The notes under the pieces are model-generated. The model made no database searches. It saw nothing but the letters and a program-made list of their open reading frames with translations, and was not told the origin of the DNA. From Oerskovia enterophila (GTDB lineage: Bacteria; Actinomycetota; Actinomycetes; Actinomycetales; Cellulomonadaceae): a stretch of DNA of 46,149 nt. Of the stretch, positions 9,008 to 17,593 are shown in pieces (position 1 is the stretch's first letter; every line of letters starts with the position of its first letter). The stretch covers positions 1-46,149 of the forward strand of contig NZ_MAQA01000039.1 of assembly GCF_001692445.1 (NCBI RefSeq). The letters run 5' to 3'. The position numbers were made by a program, and so were the translations under genes.

Positions 9008-9862
9008 GTGCTCCGCATCGCCGTTCCCAACAAGGGCTCCCTGTCCGAGCCCGCCGTCGACATGCTCCGCGAGGCCGGCTACCGCCAGCGCCGCGACACC
9101 CGTGAGCTCGTGCTCGCGGACCCGGACAACGACGTCGAGTTCTTCTTCCTGCGCCCGCGCGACATCGCGGTGTACGTGGGCACCGGCACGGTCGACGCCG
9201 GCATCACGGGCCGCGACCTGCTGCTCGACTCGGGGGCCGCGGCCGTCGAGCACATGCAGCTGGGCTTCGCGGGCTCCACGTTCCGGTACGCGGCCCCCGT
9301 GGGCACCATCACGTCCCTCGACCAGGTCGAGGGCCTGCGCGTGGCCACCTCCTACGAGGTCCTGGTGGAGAACCACCTGCGCGCCAACGGCGTCACGGCC
9401 TCGGTCGTGCACCTGGACGGCGCGGTCGAGTCCGCGGTCCAGCTCGGCATCGCCGACGTCGTCGCGGACGTCGTGTCCACGGGCACGACCCTGCGCGGGG
9501 CGGGCCTGGAGGTCTTCGGCGACCCGATCCTGAAGTCCGAGGCCGTCCTGATCCGCCCGGCCTCGGTGAGCGACGACGCGGTCTCCGCGGGCCTGGAGAC
9601 GCTCACGCGCCGCCTCCTGGGCGTCCTCACGGCCCGTCAGTACGTCCTGATGGACTACGACGTGCCCGCACACCTCGTCGAGGCCGCAGTGGCCCTCACG
9701 CCCGGCCTGGAGTCCCCGACCGTCTCCCCGCTGCACGACCGCGACTGGGCGGCCGTGCGCGCCATGGTGCGCCGCGACCAGACGAACAAGCTCATGGACG
9801 CCCTCTACGAGGTCGGGGCACGCGCGATCCTCGTGACCTCGATCCACGCCTGCCGCCTCTGA
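9008..9862 (+). CDS. hisG: ATP phosphoribosyltransferase
   Basis: Committed step of histidine synthesis: joins ATP and PRPP. It is the 284-residue long form (HisG-L) with a C-terminal regulatory ACT-like domain. Recognisable stretches are [19 protein letters not shown] at the N-terminus, [10 protein letters not shown], and the PRPP-binding region [14 protein letters not shown]. The C-terminus [14 protein letters not shown] is typical of the histidine-sensitive form. The GTG start at 9008 is preceded by GCGAGGA. A hairpin at 9889-9939 follows. Confidence 0.96.
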   Translation: MLRIAVPNKGSLSEPAVDMLREAGYRQRRDTRELVLADPDNDVEFFFLRPRDIAVYVGTGTVDAGITGRDLLLDSGAAAVEHMQLGFAGSTFRYAAPVGTITSLDQVEGLRVATSYEVLVENHLRANGVTASVVHLDGAVESAVQLGIADVVADVVSTGTTLRGAGLEVFGDPILKSEAVLIRPASVSDDAVSAGLETLTRRLLGVLTARQYVLMDYDVPAHLVEAAVALTPGLESPTVSPLHDRDWAAVRAMVRRDQTNKLMDALYEVGARAILVTSIHACRL

Positions 9863-9888
9863 GGCCACGGGCCACCCTGCCCGGCGAC

Positions 9889-9939
9889 CGTTGCCCGGTG
9901 CCTCGACGCGTCGTCCTCGCGCGGGGTCACCGGGCAACG
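9889..9939 (+). terminator. terminator after hisG
   Basis: Perfect 12-bp stem CGTTGCCCGGTG / CACCGGGCAACG around a 27-nt loop, which itself contains the palindrome CGACGCGTCG. It starts 27 nt after the hisG stop. Confidence 0.55.
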
Positions 9940-10045
9940 TCGTTCCCGGGTGCTCCCGGCCCCGGCCGGGCCTGGTGAGCGCCCGGGGCGCCCTGCGCAC
10001 GAGCCGGTGAGAGCGCACGAGCGCGGGGTCCGCCCCCCGCGGCGC

Positions 10046-10579
10046 TCAGCGCCCCGGGCGCTCGTCGCTCGCCAGCACCTGGTACATGGCGTGGTCCTGC
10101 CAGCGGCCCGCGATCTGCAGGTAGCCCGGGGCCAGGCCGTACCGGGTGAACCCGTTGCGTTCGAGCACACGCTGCGAGGCGGCGTTGTGCACGAGGGTCT
10201 CGGCCTGCACACGGTGCAGACCCAGCGGCCCGAACGCGTGGTCGACCATCTCTCCCACGGCCGCGGTCGCCAGGCCCCGTCCGTTGTGCGCCTCGTCGAC
10301 CCAGTAGCCCAGCGCGCACGAGCGCAGGGCTCCCCGCACGATCCCCGAGGCGATGATCCAGCCGACGACCCGCCCGTCCTCGGTCACCACGACCCGGGCC
10401 GCGACGCTCCCGGCGCGTTCCTGCGCGAGGGCGGCGGCGACGCTCGCGTGCTGGCCCGCGAGCGTGAACCACTCCTCGGGGCGCTCGGGCTCGAACGGGG
10501 CGAGGAACTCCTGGTTGGTGCGCAGGAGGTCGGCCAGGGCCGGGGCGTCGTCGGGGTGCAGGGCACGGGTGGTGGGCAC
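10046..10579 (-). CDS. GNAT-family N-acetyltransferase (RimJ/RimL-like)
   Basis: Acetyl-CoA-dependent N-acetyltransferase of 177 residues. The fold is supported by GYWVDEAHNGRGLATAAVGEM (acetyl-CoA pyrophosphate loop, Gx-x-GxG/A type) and by HRVQAETLVHNAASQRVLERNGF, typical of ribosomal-protein alanine acetyltransferases and related drug or metabolite acetylases. The substrate is not predictable. The GTG at 10579 is the start used; a nearby ATG at 10586 is in a different frame. It is divergent from the PH-domain gene at 10689. Confidence 0.88.
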   Translation of the reverse strand: MPTTRALHPDDAPALADLLRTNQEFLAPFEPERPEEWFTLAGQHASVAAALAQERAGSVAARVVVTEDGRVVGWIIASGIVRGALRSCALGYWVDEAHNGRGLATAAVGEMVDHAFGPLGLHRVQAETLVHNAASQRVLERNGFTRYGLAPGYLQIAGRWQDHAMYQVLASDERPGR

Positions 10580-10688
10580 GCCCCATGGTCCCTCACCCGG
10601 CGACCGCGTCCGGCGACGAGGTCACGGGGTGGACCAGGAGCACGCGCAGGACGTCGACCCGGACTCGCGCACGGGGGAGGATGGAGGC

Positions 10689-11168
10689 GTGAGCAGCCAC
10701 GTCGCACCGGCCGCCGGAGACCTGCCCGGCGACCCCTACGCCCCCTTCCGGCCCCGCTGGGGCACCGCGGTCGCCTACACGGCCGCGGTCGTGATCCTGG
10801 CCGGGTGCACGTTCGTCGCCCTGGTCGCCACCGGGCCAGGAACCGACTCGGGGTGGAACAAGGCCGCCACCATCGGCGTCGGGGCGTTCTGCGCGCTGAT
10901 CCTGTGGCGCCTGGGACAGGTCCGGGCCACCGTGACCCCCGAACAGCTCACGGTCCACAACATCCTCTTCACCCGCCGCCTGGAATGGGCCGAGGTCCTC
11001 TCCGTGCGCTTCGGCCCCGGCGACCCCTGGGTGCGCCTTGACCTCTCCGACGGCAAGGCGCTCGCGGTCATGGGCATCCAGCGTGCGGACGGGGCGCGGC
11101 GCAGCGAGGAGCAGGCTGCCCGCCTCGCGGCCCTCGTCCAGGCCCTGGGCGAGGCGTCCGAGGACTGA
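10689..11168 (+). CDS. membrane-anchored PH-domain protein
   Basis: 159-residue protein with two predicted TM helices (about residues 23-43 and 55-72, AVAYTAAVVILAGCTFVALV and IGVGAFCALILWRL). A bacterial PH-like domain follows (VTPEQLTVHNILFTRRLEWAEV ... VRFGPGDPWVRLDLSDG ... LAVMGIQ). Actinobacteria commonly carry such a protein next to hisG; its role is unknown. The GTG at 10689 follows GGAGG by a few bases and removes a long non-coding upstream extension. It ends at a strong bidirectional terminator. Confidence 0.85.
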   Translation: MSSHVAPAAGDLPGDPYAPFRPRWGTAVAYTAAVVILAGCTFVALVATGPGTDSGWNKAATIGVGAFCALILWRLGQVRATVTPEQLTVHNILFTRRLEWAEVLSVRFGPGDPWVRLDLSDGKALAVMGIQRADGARRSEEQAARLAALVQALGEASED

Positions 11169-11240
11169 CGCGGCGCCGTCGGGCGTCCTGCAGCCCTGCG
11201 CCCGCTCCTGCCCGCGCACCGCCCCGGGTCCCAGGAACGC

Positions 11241-11280
11241 GTGAGGGCCCCCGGAACCTGACGGTTCCGGGGGCCCTCAC
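11241..11280. terminator. bidirectional terminator
   Basis: Perfect 18-bp stem (GTGAGGGCCCCCGGAACC and its complement) with the 4-nt loop TGAC. It sits between the convergent PH-domain gene (+) and the helicase gene (-), so it can serve both. Confidence 0.85.
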
Positions 11281-11318
11281 GTCGTGCTCAGCGGCCTGTG
11301 GTCAGGCCGAGCGAGAGA

Positions 11319-13229
11319 TCAGCGCTCACCCGTGCGGTAACGGGGAGCCTTGCGCTCACCGCCACGCTCGGGACGCTCGTCGTAACGACCGGCCGGGCCG
11401 TGGCCCGAGTAACCGCCCGAACGGGGAGCGGAGCCACCGGCGCGCGGGGCACGGCTGCCCTGGGGCGCACCCTGGTCGACCTGGATGCGCAGCGACTTGC
11501 CGGCGACGCGCGCCCGCGAGATGCGGTCGATCGTGGCCGAGTCGAGCGGCGTCGCGATGTCCACCAGCGAGAAGCTCGGGAAGATGTCGATCTTGCCGAG
11601 GTCCTTGCCGTTGAGGCCACCCTCGTTCGTCAGGGCCCCCACGATGCCCGACGGCTGGGCGCCGTGCGTGTGCCCGACGGCCAGGCGGTACCGGGTGCCC
11701 ACGACGTCGCGGCGGATGCCACGCTCGCCGCCACGCCCACCCTCACGCGGACCGCGGGAGTCACGGTCACCGTAGGGACGCGACTCGCGCTCACGGCGGG
11801 CGTTCTTGGCCTCGGCACGCTGCGCCTCGAAGAGCTCCTGCTCCTCGCGGGCCTTGGGGCCGTCGTCGCCGACCGACAGGGCGACCAGCACGGCAGCCAG
11901 GTCGATGGGGTCCACGTCCGACTCGGCGACGTACGCCGCGACCAGGTCGCGGTACATCGACAGGCGACCGGCAGCCTGACGCTCGGCGACCTGACCCAGG
12001 ATGCGGCGCGCCTTGTGCGCGGACACGTCCGCGGGGGAGGGCACGTCGACCTCCTCGAGCGTCGCGCGGATCGTCTTCTCGATGAACTTCAGACGGTTGC
12101 GCTCGCCCGGGGTCACGAAGCTCAGGGCCTCGCCCGTGCGCCCGGCACGGCCCGTACGACCGATGCGGTGCACGTACGCCTCGGGCTCGCCCGGCAGGTC
12201 GAAGTTCACGACCAGACCGATGCGGTCCACGTCCAGGCCGCGCGCCGCGACGTCCGTCGCGACCAGCACGTCCAGTGCGCCCGAGCGCAGGCGCTCGACG
12301 ATCTTCTCGCGGTCCTTCTGCGCCACGTCACCCGAGATCGTGGCCGCCGAGATGCCGCGCTCGACGAGAGCCGAACCGACCTCCTCGGCCGCACCCCGGG
12401 TACGGGTGAACACGATCGCCGCGTCGGCGTCCGAGGTCGCGAGCACACGCACCAGGGCACCGGTCTTGTGACGGAACGGCACCACCGAGTACGTCTGACG
12501 CACCGACGTGACCGTCGAGGACTGACGCGTGACCGCGATCTCGACCGGGTCGTTCAGGTGCTGGGCGGCCACGCGACGGATCGGAGCCGGCATCGTCGCG
12601 GAGAACAGGGCGACCTGACGCTCACGCGGAGCCTGACCGAAGATCTTCTCGACGTCCTCGGCGAAGCCCATGCGCAGCATCTCGTCGGCCTCGTCCAGCA
12701 CCAGGTAACGGATGTCGTCCAGCACCAGGCTGCGACGCTCCAGGTGGTCCATCACGCGGCCAGGGGTCCCGACGACGATCTGGGCGCCACGCTGCAGCGC
12801 ACGCTGCTGAGGCTGGTAGGGGGAGCCGCCGTAGACCGCGACGACCTCGATGCCCGGCACGTGCTTGGCGAACGACTCGATCGCCTCGGCGACCTGCATC
12901 GCGAGCTCACGCGTCGGAGCCAGGACCAGGCCCTGGACACGACCCAGGTTCGGGTCGATCGCAGCCAGCATCGGCAGACCGAACGCGGCCGTCTTGCCCG
13001 TACCGGTCTGGGCGACGCCCGTGATGTCACGCCCCGAGAGCAGCGCAGGGATCGCCCGCTCCTGGATGGCGGAAGGAATGGTGAAGCCCAGGTCCGTCAC
13101 GGCCTGGAGGATGTTCGTGGGCAGACCGAGGTCCGCGAACGTGGGGCCCGACTGCTCGGCAGGAGCCGGCGTCTGGGCCGCCTCGACCTGGTCCTGGGCG
13201 TACGAGGGCGCAGAGGTGTCAAGAGACAT
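11319..13229 (-). CDS. deaD: DEAD-box ATP-dependent RNA helicase (DeaD/CsdA-like)
   Basis: RNA helicase for ribosome assembly and mRNA turnover, often cold-induced. Core motifs in order: Q-motif region FADLGLPTNILQA, AQTGTGKTAAFGLP (Walker A, about residue 70), PTRELAMQVAE, GTPGRVMDHL, VLDEADEML (about residue 180), FSATMPAPI, ATDVAARGLDVDR and HRIGRTGRAGR. A DbpA-type RNA-binding domain and a Gly/Arg-rich basic tail follow. The frame is open upstream to 13358, but the ATG at 13229 (MSLDTSAPSYAQ) is the likely start because the upstream residues do not resemble a helicase N-terminus. Its 5' leader region (13230-13650) is unusually long and less GC-rich, consistent with a regulated untranslated leader. 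Confidence 0.94.
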   Translation of the reverse strand: MSLDTSAPSYAQDQVEAAQTPAPAEQSGPTFADLGLPTNILQAVTDLGFTIPSAIQERAIPALLSGRDITGVAQTGTGKTAAFGLPMLAAIDPNLGRVQGLVLAPTRELAMQVAEAIESFAKHVPGIEVVAVYGGSPYQPQQRALQRGAQIVVGTPGRVMDHLERRSLVLDDIRYLVLDEADEMLRMGFAEDVEKIFGQAPRERQVALFSATMPAPIRRVAAQHLNDPVEIAVTRQSSTVTSVRQTYSVVPFRHKTGALVRVLATSDADAAIVFTRTRGAAEEVGSALVERGISAATISGDVAQKDREKIVERLRSGALDVLVATDVAARGLDVDRIGLVVNFDLPGEPEAYVHRIGRTGRAGRTGEALSFVTPGERNRLKFIEKTIRATLEEVDVPSPADVSAHKARRILGQVAERQAAGRLSMYRDLVAAYVAESDVDPIDLAAVLVALSVGDDGPKAREEQELFEAQRAEAKNARRERESRPYGDRDSRGPREGGRGGERGIRRDVVGTRYRLAVGHTHGAQPSGIVGALTNEGGLNGKDLGKIDIFPSFSLVDIATPLDSATIDRISRARVAGKSLRIQVDQGAPQGSRAPRAGGSAPRSGGYSGHGPAGRYDERPERGGERKAPRYRTGER

Positions 13230-13702
13230 AGAGATGTGTTCAACCGTTTCGCTGAGGGTGGGAGTTACGCGTGGTTGCCAAGTCGGCTCTCCACTGGCCG
13301 CACTCCCGAACACACACCGGTGACTCGCCCGCGCCAAGAAGCGGCGGGCCACACTCACACGAACACGCGGGAACAGCGACGAACTCCAGATTGTGCTGCC
13401 AGTCTACGCGACGCCCGTCCCCAGCAGGGGCCCGAGCACCGGTGACCTCCACCACAAGCCCCCGGAACGCCAACGGACGCAGACAAAACCAGCACACGCA
13501 CAACGCCCCGCGCCCGCGCCGAGTTCCGCATTGCCGTTGTCACACACACCACGTCCCACACAAAACATGCCAAACCCGGAAGAACACCCCGAGCGGCGCT
13601 GCAAATGCCCCACCAAGCTGCCCCCACGCCCCTAGGATGACCACCCGTAGGATGAAGACGGACAAGCGATGCGCAAGACGCAGTGAGCAACGGACGGTGG
13701 GC
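13230..13702. other. intergenic region, divergent deaD / pgsA
   Basis: About 470 nt with no supported gene. It is rich in CAC/ACA runs and less GC-rich than its surroundings. It should hold the deaD promoter and leader (-) and the pgsA promoter (+). Two TAGGAT hexamers (13633-13638 and 13648-13653) are candidate -10 boxes for pgsA. Confidence 0.5.
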
Positions 13703-14308
13703 GTGGCAGCAGGGCAAGAGGTCAGCTCGCGCATCCTCACCATCCCCAACGCCATCAGCTTCCTCCGGCTCGCCCTCGTCCCCCTCTTCGCCGTCCTCAT
13801 CGTCCGCGGCGACGACGCCTGGGCGCTCGCGGTCCTGGCGATCTCCGGGGCCTCGGACTGGCTCGACGGCGTCCTTGCGCGACGCCTGAACCAGGTCACC
13901 AAGCTCGGGCAGGTGCTCGACCCGGCAGCCGACCGGCTCTTCATCTTCGTGACGCTCCTCGGCCTCGCCTGGCGCGACGTCGTGCCGCTGTGGCTCGTGC
14001 TCGTCATCGTGGCCAGGGACCTGACGCTGCTGGCTCTGCTGCCGGCGCTCACGCGCCACGGGTACGGCCCGCTGCCCGTGAGCTTCGTCGGCAAGGCTGC
14101 GACGTTCGCGCTGCTCTACGCCTTCCCTCTCCTCCTGCTCGCCGAGAGCCCCGGTGCGCTGGGGGCCACGGCCTCGATCATCGGTTGGGCGTTCACCTGG
14201 TGGGGAGTCGGTCTCTACTGGCTCGCCGGGTTCCAGTACGTCCGCCAGACCCGGCAGCTCCTCGCCCCCAGCAACCGCCCCGACCCTCAGGACACGGCCG
14301 CAGGATGA
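13703..14308 (+). CDS. pgsA: CDP-alcohol phosphatidyltransferase (PgsA-type)
   Basis: Integral membrane enzyme that swaps CMP of CDP-diacylglycerol for an alcohol, most likely glycerol 3-phosphate. The complete CDP-OH-P signature is present: DWLDGVLARRLNQVTKLGQ followed by VLDPAAD (D-x2-DG-x2-AR-x8-G-x3-D-x3-D). Several TM helices follow. The start is uncertain: GTG 13703 or GTG 13697 immediately precede the conserved part, while an in-frame ATG at 13652 would add a stretch with rare codons (AGA, CAA, CGA) that looks non-coding. It matches the pgsA2 position (Rv1822) in the conserved actinobacterial cluster and overlaps the next gene (ATGA). Confidence 0.9.
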   Translation: MAAGQEVSSRILTIPNAISFLRLALVPLFAVLIVRGDDAWALAVLAISGASDWLDGVLARRLNQVTKLGQVLDPAADRLFIFVTLLGLAWRDVVPLWLVLVIVARDLTLLALLPALTRHGYGPLPVSFVGKAATFALLYAFPLLLLAESPGALGATASIIGWAFTWWGVGLYWLAGFQYVRQTRQLLAPSNRPDPQDTAAG

Positions 14309-15237
14309 CCCACGCTCCCCGCAACGACGCGCCCGCACCCCGCCGCCCTCCACGGGTCGACGCCTCGATGACCTTGCTGACCGAGGTCATGGACCGCCCG
14401 CTCGACCCCGGCTACGCCGAGGCCGCCGCGCGCCGCGCGAGCGGCCAGGAGCAGTCGAAGGGCCCTCGCGCCTGGCTCCTGGTCGTGACGTTGGGCGTCC
14501 TGCTCGGCTTCGTCACGACGACGGCCACGGTCGACCTCAGGGCTCCCCAGGGGTCCGCGATCGCCGCCCGGCAGGTCCTCGAGAACGAGATCACCGACCG
14601 CCGGGAGGCCGTCGACGATCTCGCTGCACGCGCGACGGCCCTCAGCGAGGAGACCGAGGCCCTCCAGACCCAGGCGCTCTCGGACATCGACCCCGCCCTC
14701 CTGGAGTCGCTCAAGGTCGACGGCGTGACGAACGGTTCGATCGCGGTGAAGGGACCGGGGATCGTCGTGACGCTCAAGGACGCACCGGCGGGGCTCGGCG
14801 CGTCCGACGAGGACGCGTTCCAGAAGAAGGTCCAGGACATGGACCTCCAGCACGTCGTCAACGGCCTCTGGGCATCGGGAGCGGAAGCGATCGCGATCAA
14901 CGGGCAGCGCCTGACCCCCCTCAGTGCCGTGCGCAGCGCCGGCGAGGCGATCCTCGTGGACCTCCAGCCCTTGATCGGCCCGTACCGCGTCGAGGCGATC
15001 GGCGATCCCGACACCCTCGAGACCGCGTTCGCCCGGTCGGCCGCGCAGGACTACCTGATGACCATCAGCCAGGCCTGGGGCATCCAGCAGAGCCGCGTCG
15101 CGCAGAGCAAGCTCTCGCTCCCGGGGAACGGGGTACAACGCCTGTACTACGCGCACGCCGTAGACTCCACCGCAACCGGGGGCGACGAGCCCGCGGGCAC
15201 CGACAGTTCACCCGCAGAGCAGGAGAGCACGGAATGA
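14305..15237 (+). CDS. DUF881 membrane-anchored protein 1
   Basis: 310 residues: a cytoplasmic N-terminus of about 52 residues, one TM helix (AWLLVVTLGVLLGFVTTTAT), a coiled coil of about 60 residues, then the extracytoplasmic DUF881 domain (GIVVTLKDAP, NGLWASGAEAIAINGQRLTPLSAVRSAGEAI, PYRVEAIGDP). Function unknown; the family is restricted to Gram-positive bacteria and sits with sbp and pgsA. The ATG at 14305 overlaps the pgsA stop, and its own stop overlaps the sbp ATG. Homologous position to Rv1823. Confidence 0.92.
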   Translation: MTHAPRNDAPAPRRPPRVDASMTLLTEVMDRPLDPGYAEAAARRASGQEQSKGPRAWLLVVTLGVLLGFVTTTATVDLRAPQGSAIAARQVLENEITDRREAVDDLAARATALSEETEALQTQALSDIDPALLESLKVDGVTNGSIAVKGPGIVVTLKDAPAGLGASDEDAFQKKVQDMDLQHVVNGLWASGAEAIAINGQRLTPLSAVRSAGEAILVDLQPLIGPYRVEAIGDPDTLETAFARSAAQDYLMTISQAWGIQQSRVAQSKLSLPGNGVQRLYYAHAVDSTATGGDEPAGTDSSPAEQESTE

Positions 15238-15566
15238 TCGCAGTCGTCGGACTGGTCCTGGGCGTCGTGGCGGGGCTCGTGCTCCAGCCCACCGTGCCCG
15301 TAGCGCTCCAGCCCTACCTGCCCATCGCGGTGGTCGCCGCGCTCGACGCTCTCTTCGGCGGCTTGCGTGCCATGCTCGACGGACTGTTCGACGACAAGGT
15401 CTTCCTCGTCTCGTTCCTGTCCAACGTCGTCGTGGCGGCGCTCATCGTCTTCCTCGGCGACCAGCTCGGCGTGGGCACGCAGCTCTCGACGGGCGTCGTC
15501 GTCGTCCTCGGCATCCGCATCTTCTCCAACGCCGCTGCCATCCGCCGGCACCTGTTCAAGGCGTAG
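15234..15566 (+). CDS. sbp: small basic protein, DUF1290
   Basis: 110-residue protein with three hydrophobic segments: residues about 2-20 (AVVGLVLGVVAGLVLQP), 27-45 and 62-80 (FLSNVVVAALIVFLGDQLG). It ends with the family signature VLGIRIFSNAAAIRRHLF. Known as Sbp in firmicutes; function unknown but always tied to DUF881 genes. The ATG at 15234 overlaps the upstream stop, and 8 nt separate it from the second DUF881 gene. Equivalent to Rv1824. Confidence 0.93.
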   Translation: MIAVVGLVLGVVAGLVLQPTVPVALQPYLPIAVVAALDALFGGLRAMLDGLFDDKVFLVSFLSNVVVAALIVFLGDQLGVGTQLSTGVVVVLGIRIFSNAAAIRRHLFKA

Positions 15567-15574
15567 GCCCCGCG

Positions 15575-16918
15575 ATGGCGAAGAACCCGACGCCCGACGA
15601 CGCAGCACTGCCCGAGGAGTCCCCGGTCGACGAGACGCCGCAGGACGGCACCGTGGCAGAGGCGGCCGAGCCCTTGCCTGCCACGGACGAGGCCACGGTC
15701 GCGGATGCGGATGCGGCGGAGGATGTCGAGCCCGACGTCCCGGCGAGTGACGTCGTGGTGCCGGACGAGGCTCCCGAGCCCGTCGAGGTGGTCGAGCCTG
15801 AGCCGCCCGTGGCGGTCGTCGGCGCGTCCGACGTGCCGCAGGACGATGCTCGCGAAGACGTCGCGACCGAAGACCCGGGCACGATCGGCCACCTGCCGGA
15901 CCCCGCACCGACGACCCCGGCACCCGGGACGGTCGCCGAGGTCGGCGCACGGGCCCCCGCAGGGCAGCCTGCCGACACGGACCACGGTGCGGAGGAGGCG
16001 CTGGCGGCCACCGGTGCCACCGAGGTGGTTCCCGCCCCGCCCAGGACGACCAGTGCGCCCGCCGAGGCCGCGGCGCCGGGCGGGGGAGACGCCGTCGGGC
16101 AGGACGCCCCGGTCGAGCCGCAGCCCGCCCCGCGCCCACGCCCGACGGCGCACGGTCGCCACGAGGCGTCCGCGCCGCCCGCCGCGGACGCTCCGGGAGG
16201 GTGGTCCAAGCTCGGGCACGCGATGCGTCCCCAGCTCACGCGCTCCAAGCTGCTCGCAGGTCTGCTGTGCGCGCTGCTCGGCTTCGCGCTCGCCGTCCAG
16301 GTGAGCCAGACGCAGGAGCAGCAGCTCTCGTCGTTGCGGCAGAGCGACCTGGTGCGTCTTCTCGACGAGGTCACGCAGCGCGCGAACGAGCTCGAGGAGC
16401 GGGTCGCGACGCTCCAGTCGACACGTGACGAGCTCAAGTCGGGATCGGGGCAGCAGCAGGCGGCCCTCGAGCTGGCGCAGAAGCAGTCCGAGTCCCAGGG
16501 GATCCTCTCGGGCCGGCTGCCCGCCGAGGGCCCGGGGATCGAGCTGTCGATCGTCGAGCCCGGCCAGCCGCTCTCGGCTCCCAAGATGTTCAACATCCTC
16601 GAGGAGCTGCGCAACGCGGGAGCCGAGGTGGTCGAGGTCAACGGCGTCCGCCTCGTCACGAGCAGCTACTTCGAGGACAGGGACGGCGGGATCGTCGTCG
16701 ACGGCCAGAAGATCACCTCGCCCTACCGGTGGACCGTGATCGGCGACCCGTCGACGCTCGAGACGGCCCTCGAGATCCCTGGCGGGGCCATGGCCACGGT
16801 CCGGACCGCCGGCGCAGTGCCGACGATCACCCAGGAGGAGCTCGTGACGGTCGACGCGACGCGTGAGCCGCAGGCTCCGCGGTTCGCGACCCCGGTCCCC
16901 GCCGAGGACGGCAGCTGA
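15575..16918 (+). CDS. DUF881 membrane-anchored protein 2 with acidic N-terminal extension
   Basis: 447 residues. The first ~210 are low-complexity, rich in Glu, Asp, Pro, Ala and Val, and carry no recognisable domain. Then come a basic stretch, a TM helix (LLAGLLCALLGFALAVQVSQ, about residues 228-247), a coiled coil (LVRLLDEVTQRANELEERV) and the DUF881 domain (GIELSIVEPGQPLSAPKMFNILEEL, NAGAEVVEVNGVRLVTSSYF, PYRWTVIGDP). The extracytoplasmic part parallels the first DUF881 protein and both may act together with Sbp. The acidic cytoplasmic arm is far longer than usual for the family. Equivalent to Rv1825. Confidence 0.9.
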   Translation: MAKNPTPDDAALPEESPVDETPQDGTVAEAAEPLPATDEATVADADAAEDVEPDVPASDVVVPDEAPEPVEVVEPEPPVAVVGASDVPQDDAREDVATEDPGTIGHLPDPAPTTPAPGTVAEVGARAPAGQPADTDHGAEEALAATGATEVVPAPPRTTSAPAEAAAPGGGDAVGQDAPVEPQPAPRPRPTAHGRHEASAPPAADAPGGWSKLGHAMRPQLTRSKLLAGLLCALLGFALAVQVSQTQEQQLSSLRQSDLVRLLDEVTQRANELEERVATLQSTRDELKSGSGQQQAALELAQKQSESQGILSGRLPAEGPGIELSIVEPGQPLSAPKMFNILEELRNAGAEVVEVNGVRLVTSSYFEDRDGGIVVDGQKITSPYRWTVIGDPSTLETALEIPGGAMATVRTAGAVPTITQEELVTVDATREPQAPRFATPVPAEDGS

Positions 16919-17101
16919 CCCTCGTCATGCCTCCTGACGTGCACGGATTCTTCTCTCGGACCCGTCCGTCGGGGTAGGTTGGTCGCGTTGGAGGGCATTC
17001 TCCGCCTCACCGCGTTCCCTGTACCCGGGGGACCGGTAGGTGTAGTAACTTCCCCCCAAGGTATTTTGCTCTGAATGCGTAAAAACTCCCGAGGAGGCGA
17101 G

Positions 17102-17593
17102 ATGACCACTCCAGGTGAATCTGCGGAGCCGCGCCGGGGAGGCAGCGATACGACCGTCACGTTCGGACGAATCGAGCTTCCGATCGACGACGGCCTGCAG
17201 CCGGGCAGCCTCACTGCTGAGGAACAGACCGCCATCTCGGCGCTGCCGCGCCATTCTGCGTTGCTCGTCATGCAGCGGGGACCTGCCGTCGGGTCGCGCT
17301 TCCTGCTGGACGCCGACCGGGTCGTCGCGGGCCGCAGCGAGCACGCGGACATCTTCCTCGACGACGTCACGGTCTCGCGCAAGCACGCCGAGTTCGTGCG
17401 CGAGGGTGGACAGTTCGTCGTGCGCGACATCGGTTCCCTCAACGGGACCTACGTGAACCGCAACCGGGTGGACGCCGTGGGTCTGGTGACCGGTGACGAG
17501 GTCCAGATCGGCAAGTACCGCCTGACCTTCTACGCCAGCCCCGTCCTGGACGAGCCCACGGGCCCGGCGGAAGGCGCGGCAGAGCACCCGTGA
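17102..17593 (+). CDS. garA: FHA-domain regulator GarA
   Basis: 163-residue phosphothreonine-binding protein. In mycobacteria and corynebacteria (OdhI) GarA inhibits 2-oxoglutarate dehydrogenase and controls glutamate metabolism until its N-terminal TT motif is phosphorylated by PknB/PknG. Here the N-terminus carries DTTVTF (residues 16-21), comparable to the ETTSVF motif. The FHA core follows: VVAGRSEHADIFLDDVTVSRKHAEF and GSLNGTYVNRNRVD. The start is the ATG at 17102 with GAGGAGG directly upstream, not the in-frame ATG at 17075. Its stop overlaps the GTG of the next gene. gcvH, which sits upstream in other actinobacteria, is absent. Confidence 0.92.
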   Translation: MTTPGESAEPRRGGSDTTVTFGRIELPIDDGLQPGSLTAEEQTAISALPRHSALLVMQRGPAVGSRFLLDADRVVAGRSEHADIFLDDVTVSRKHAEFVREGGQFVVRDIGSLNGTYVNRNRVDAVGLVTGDEVQIGKYRLTFYASPVLDEPTGPAEGAAEHP

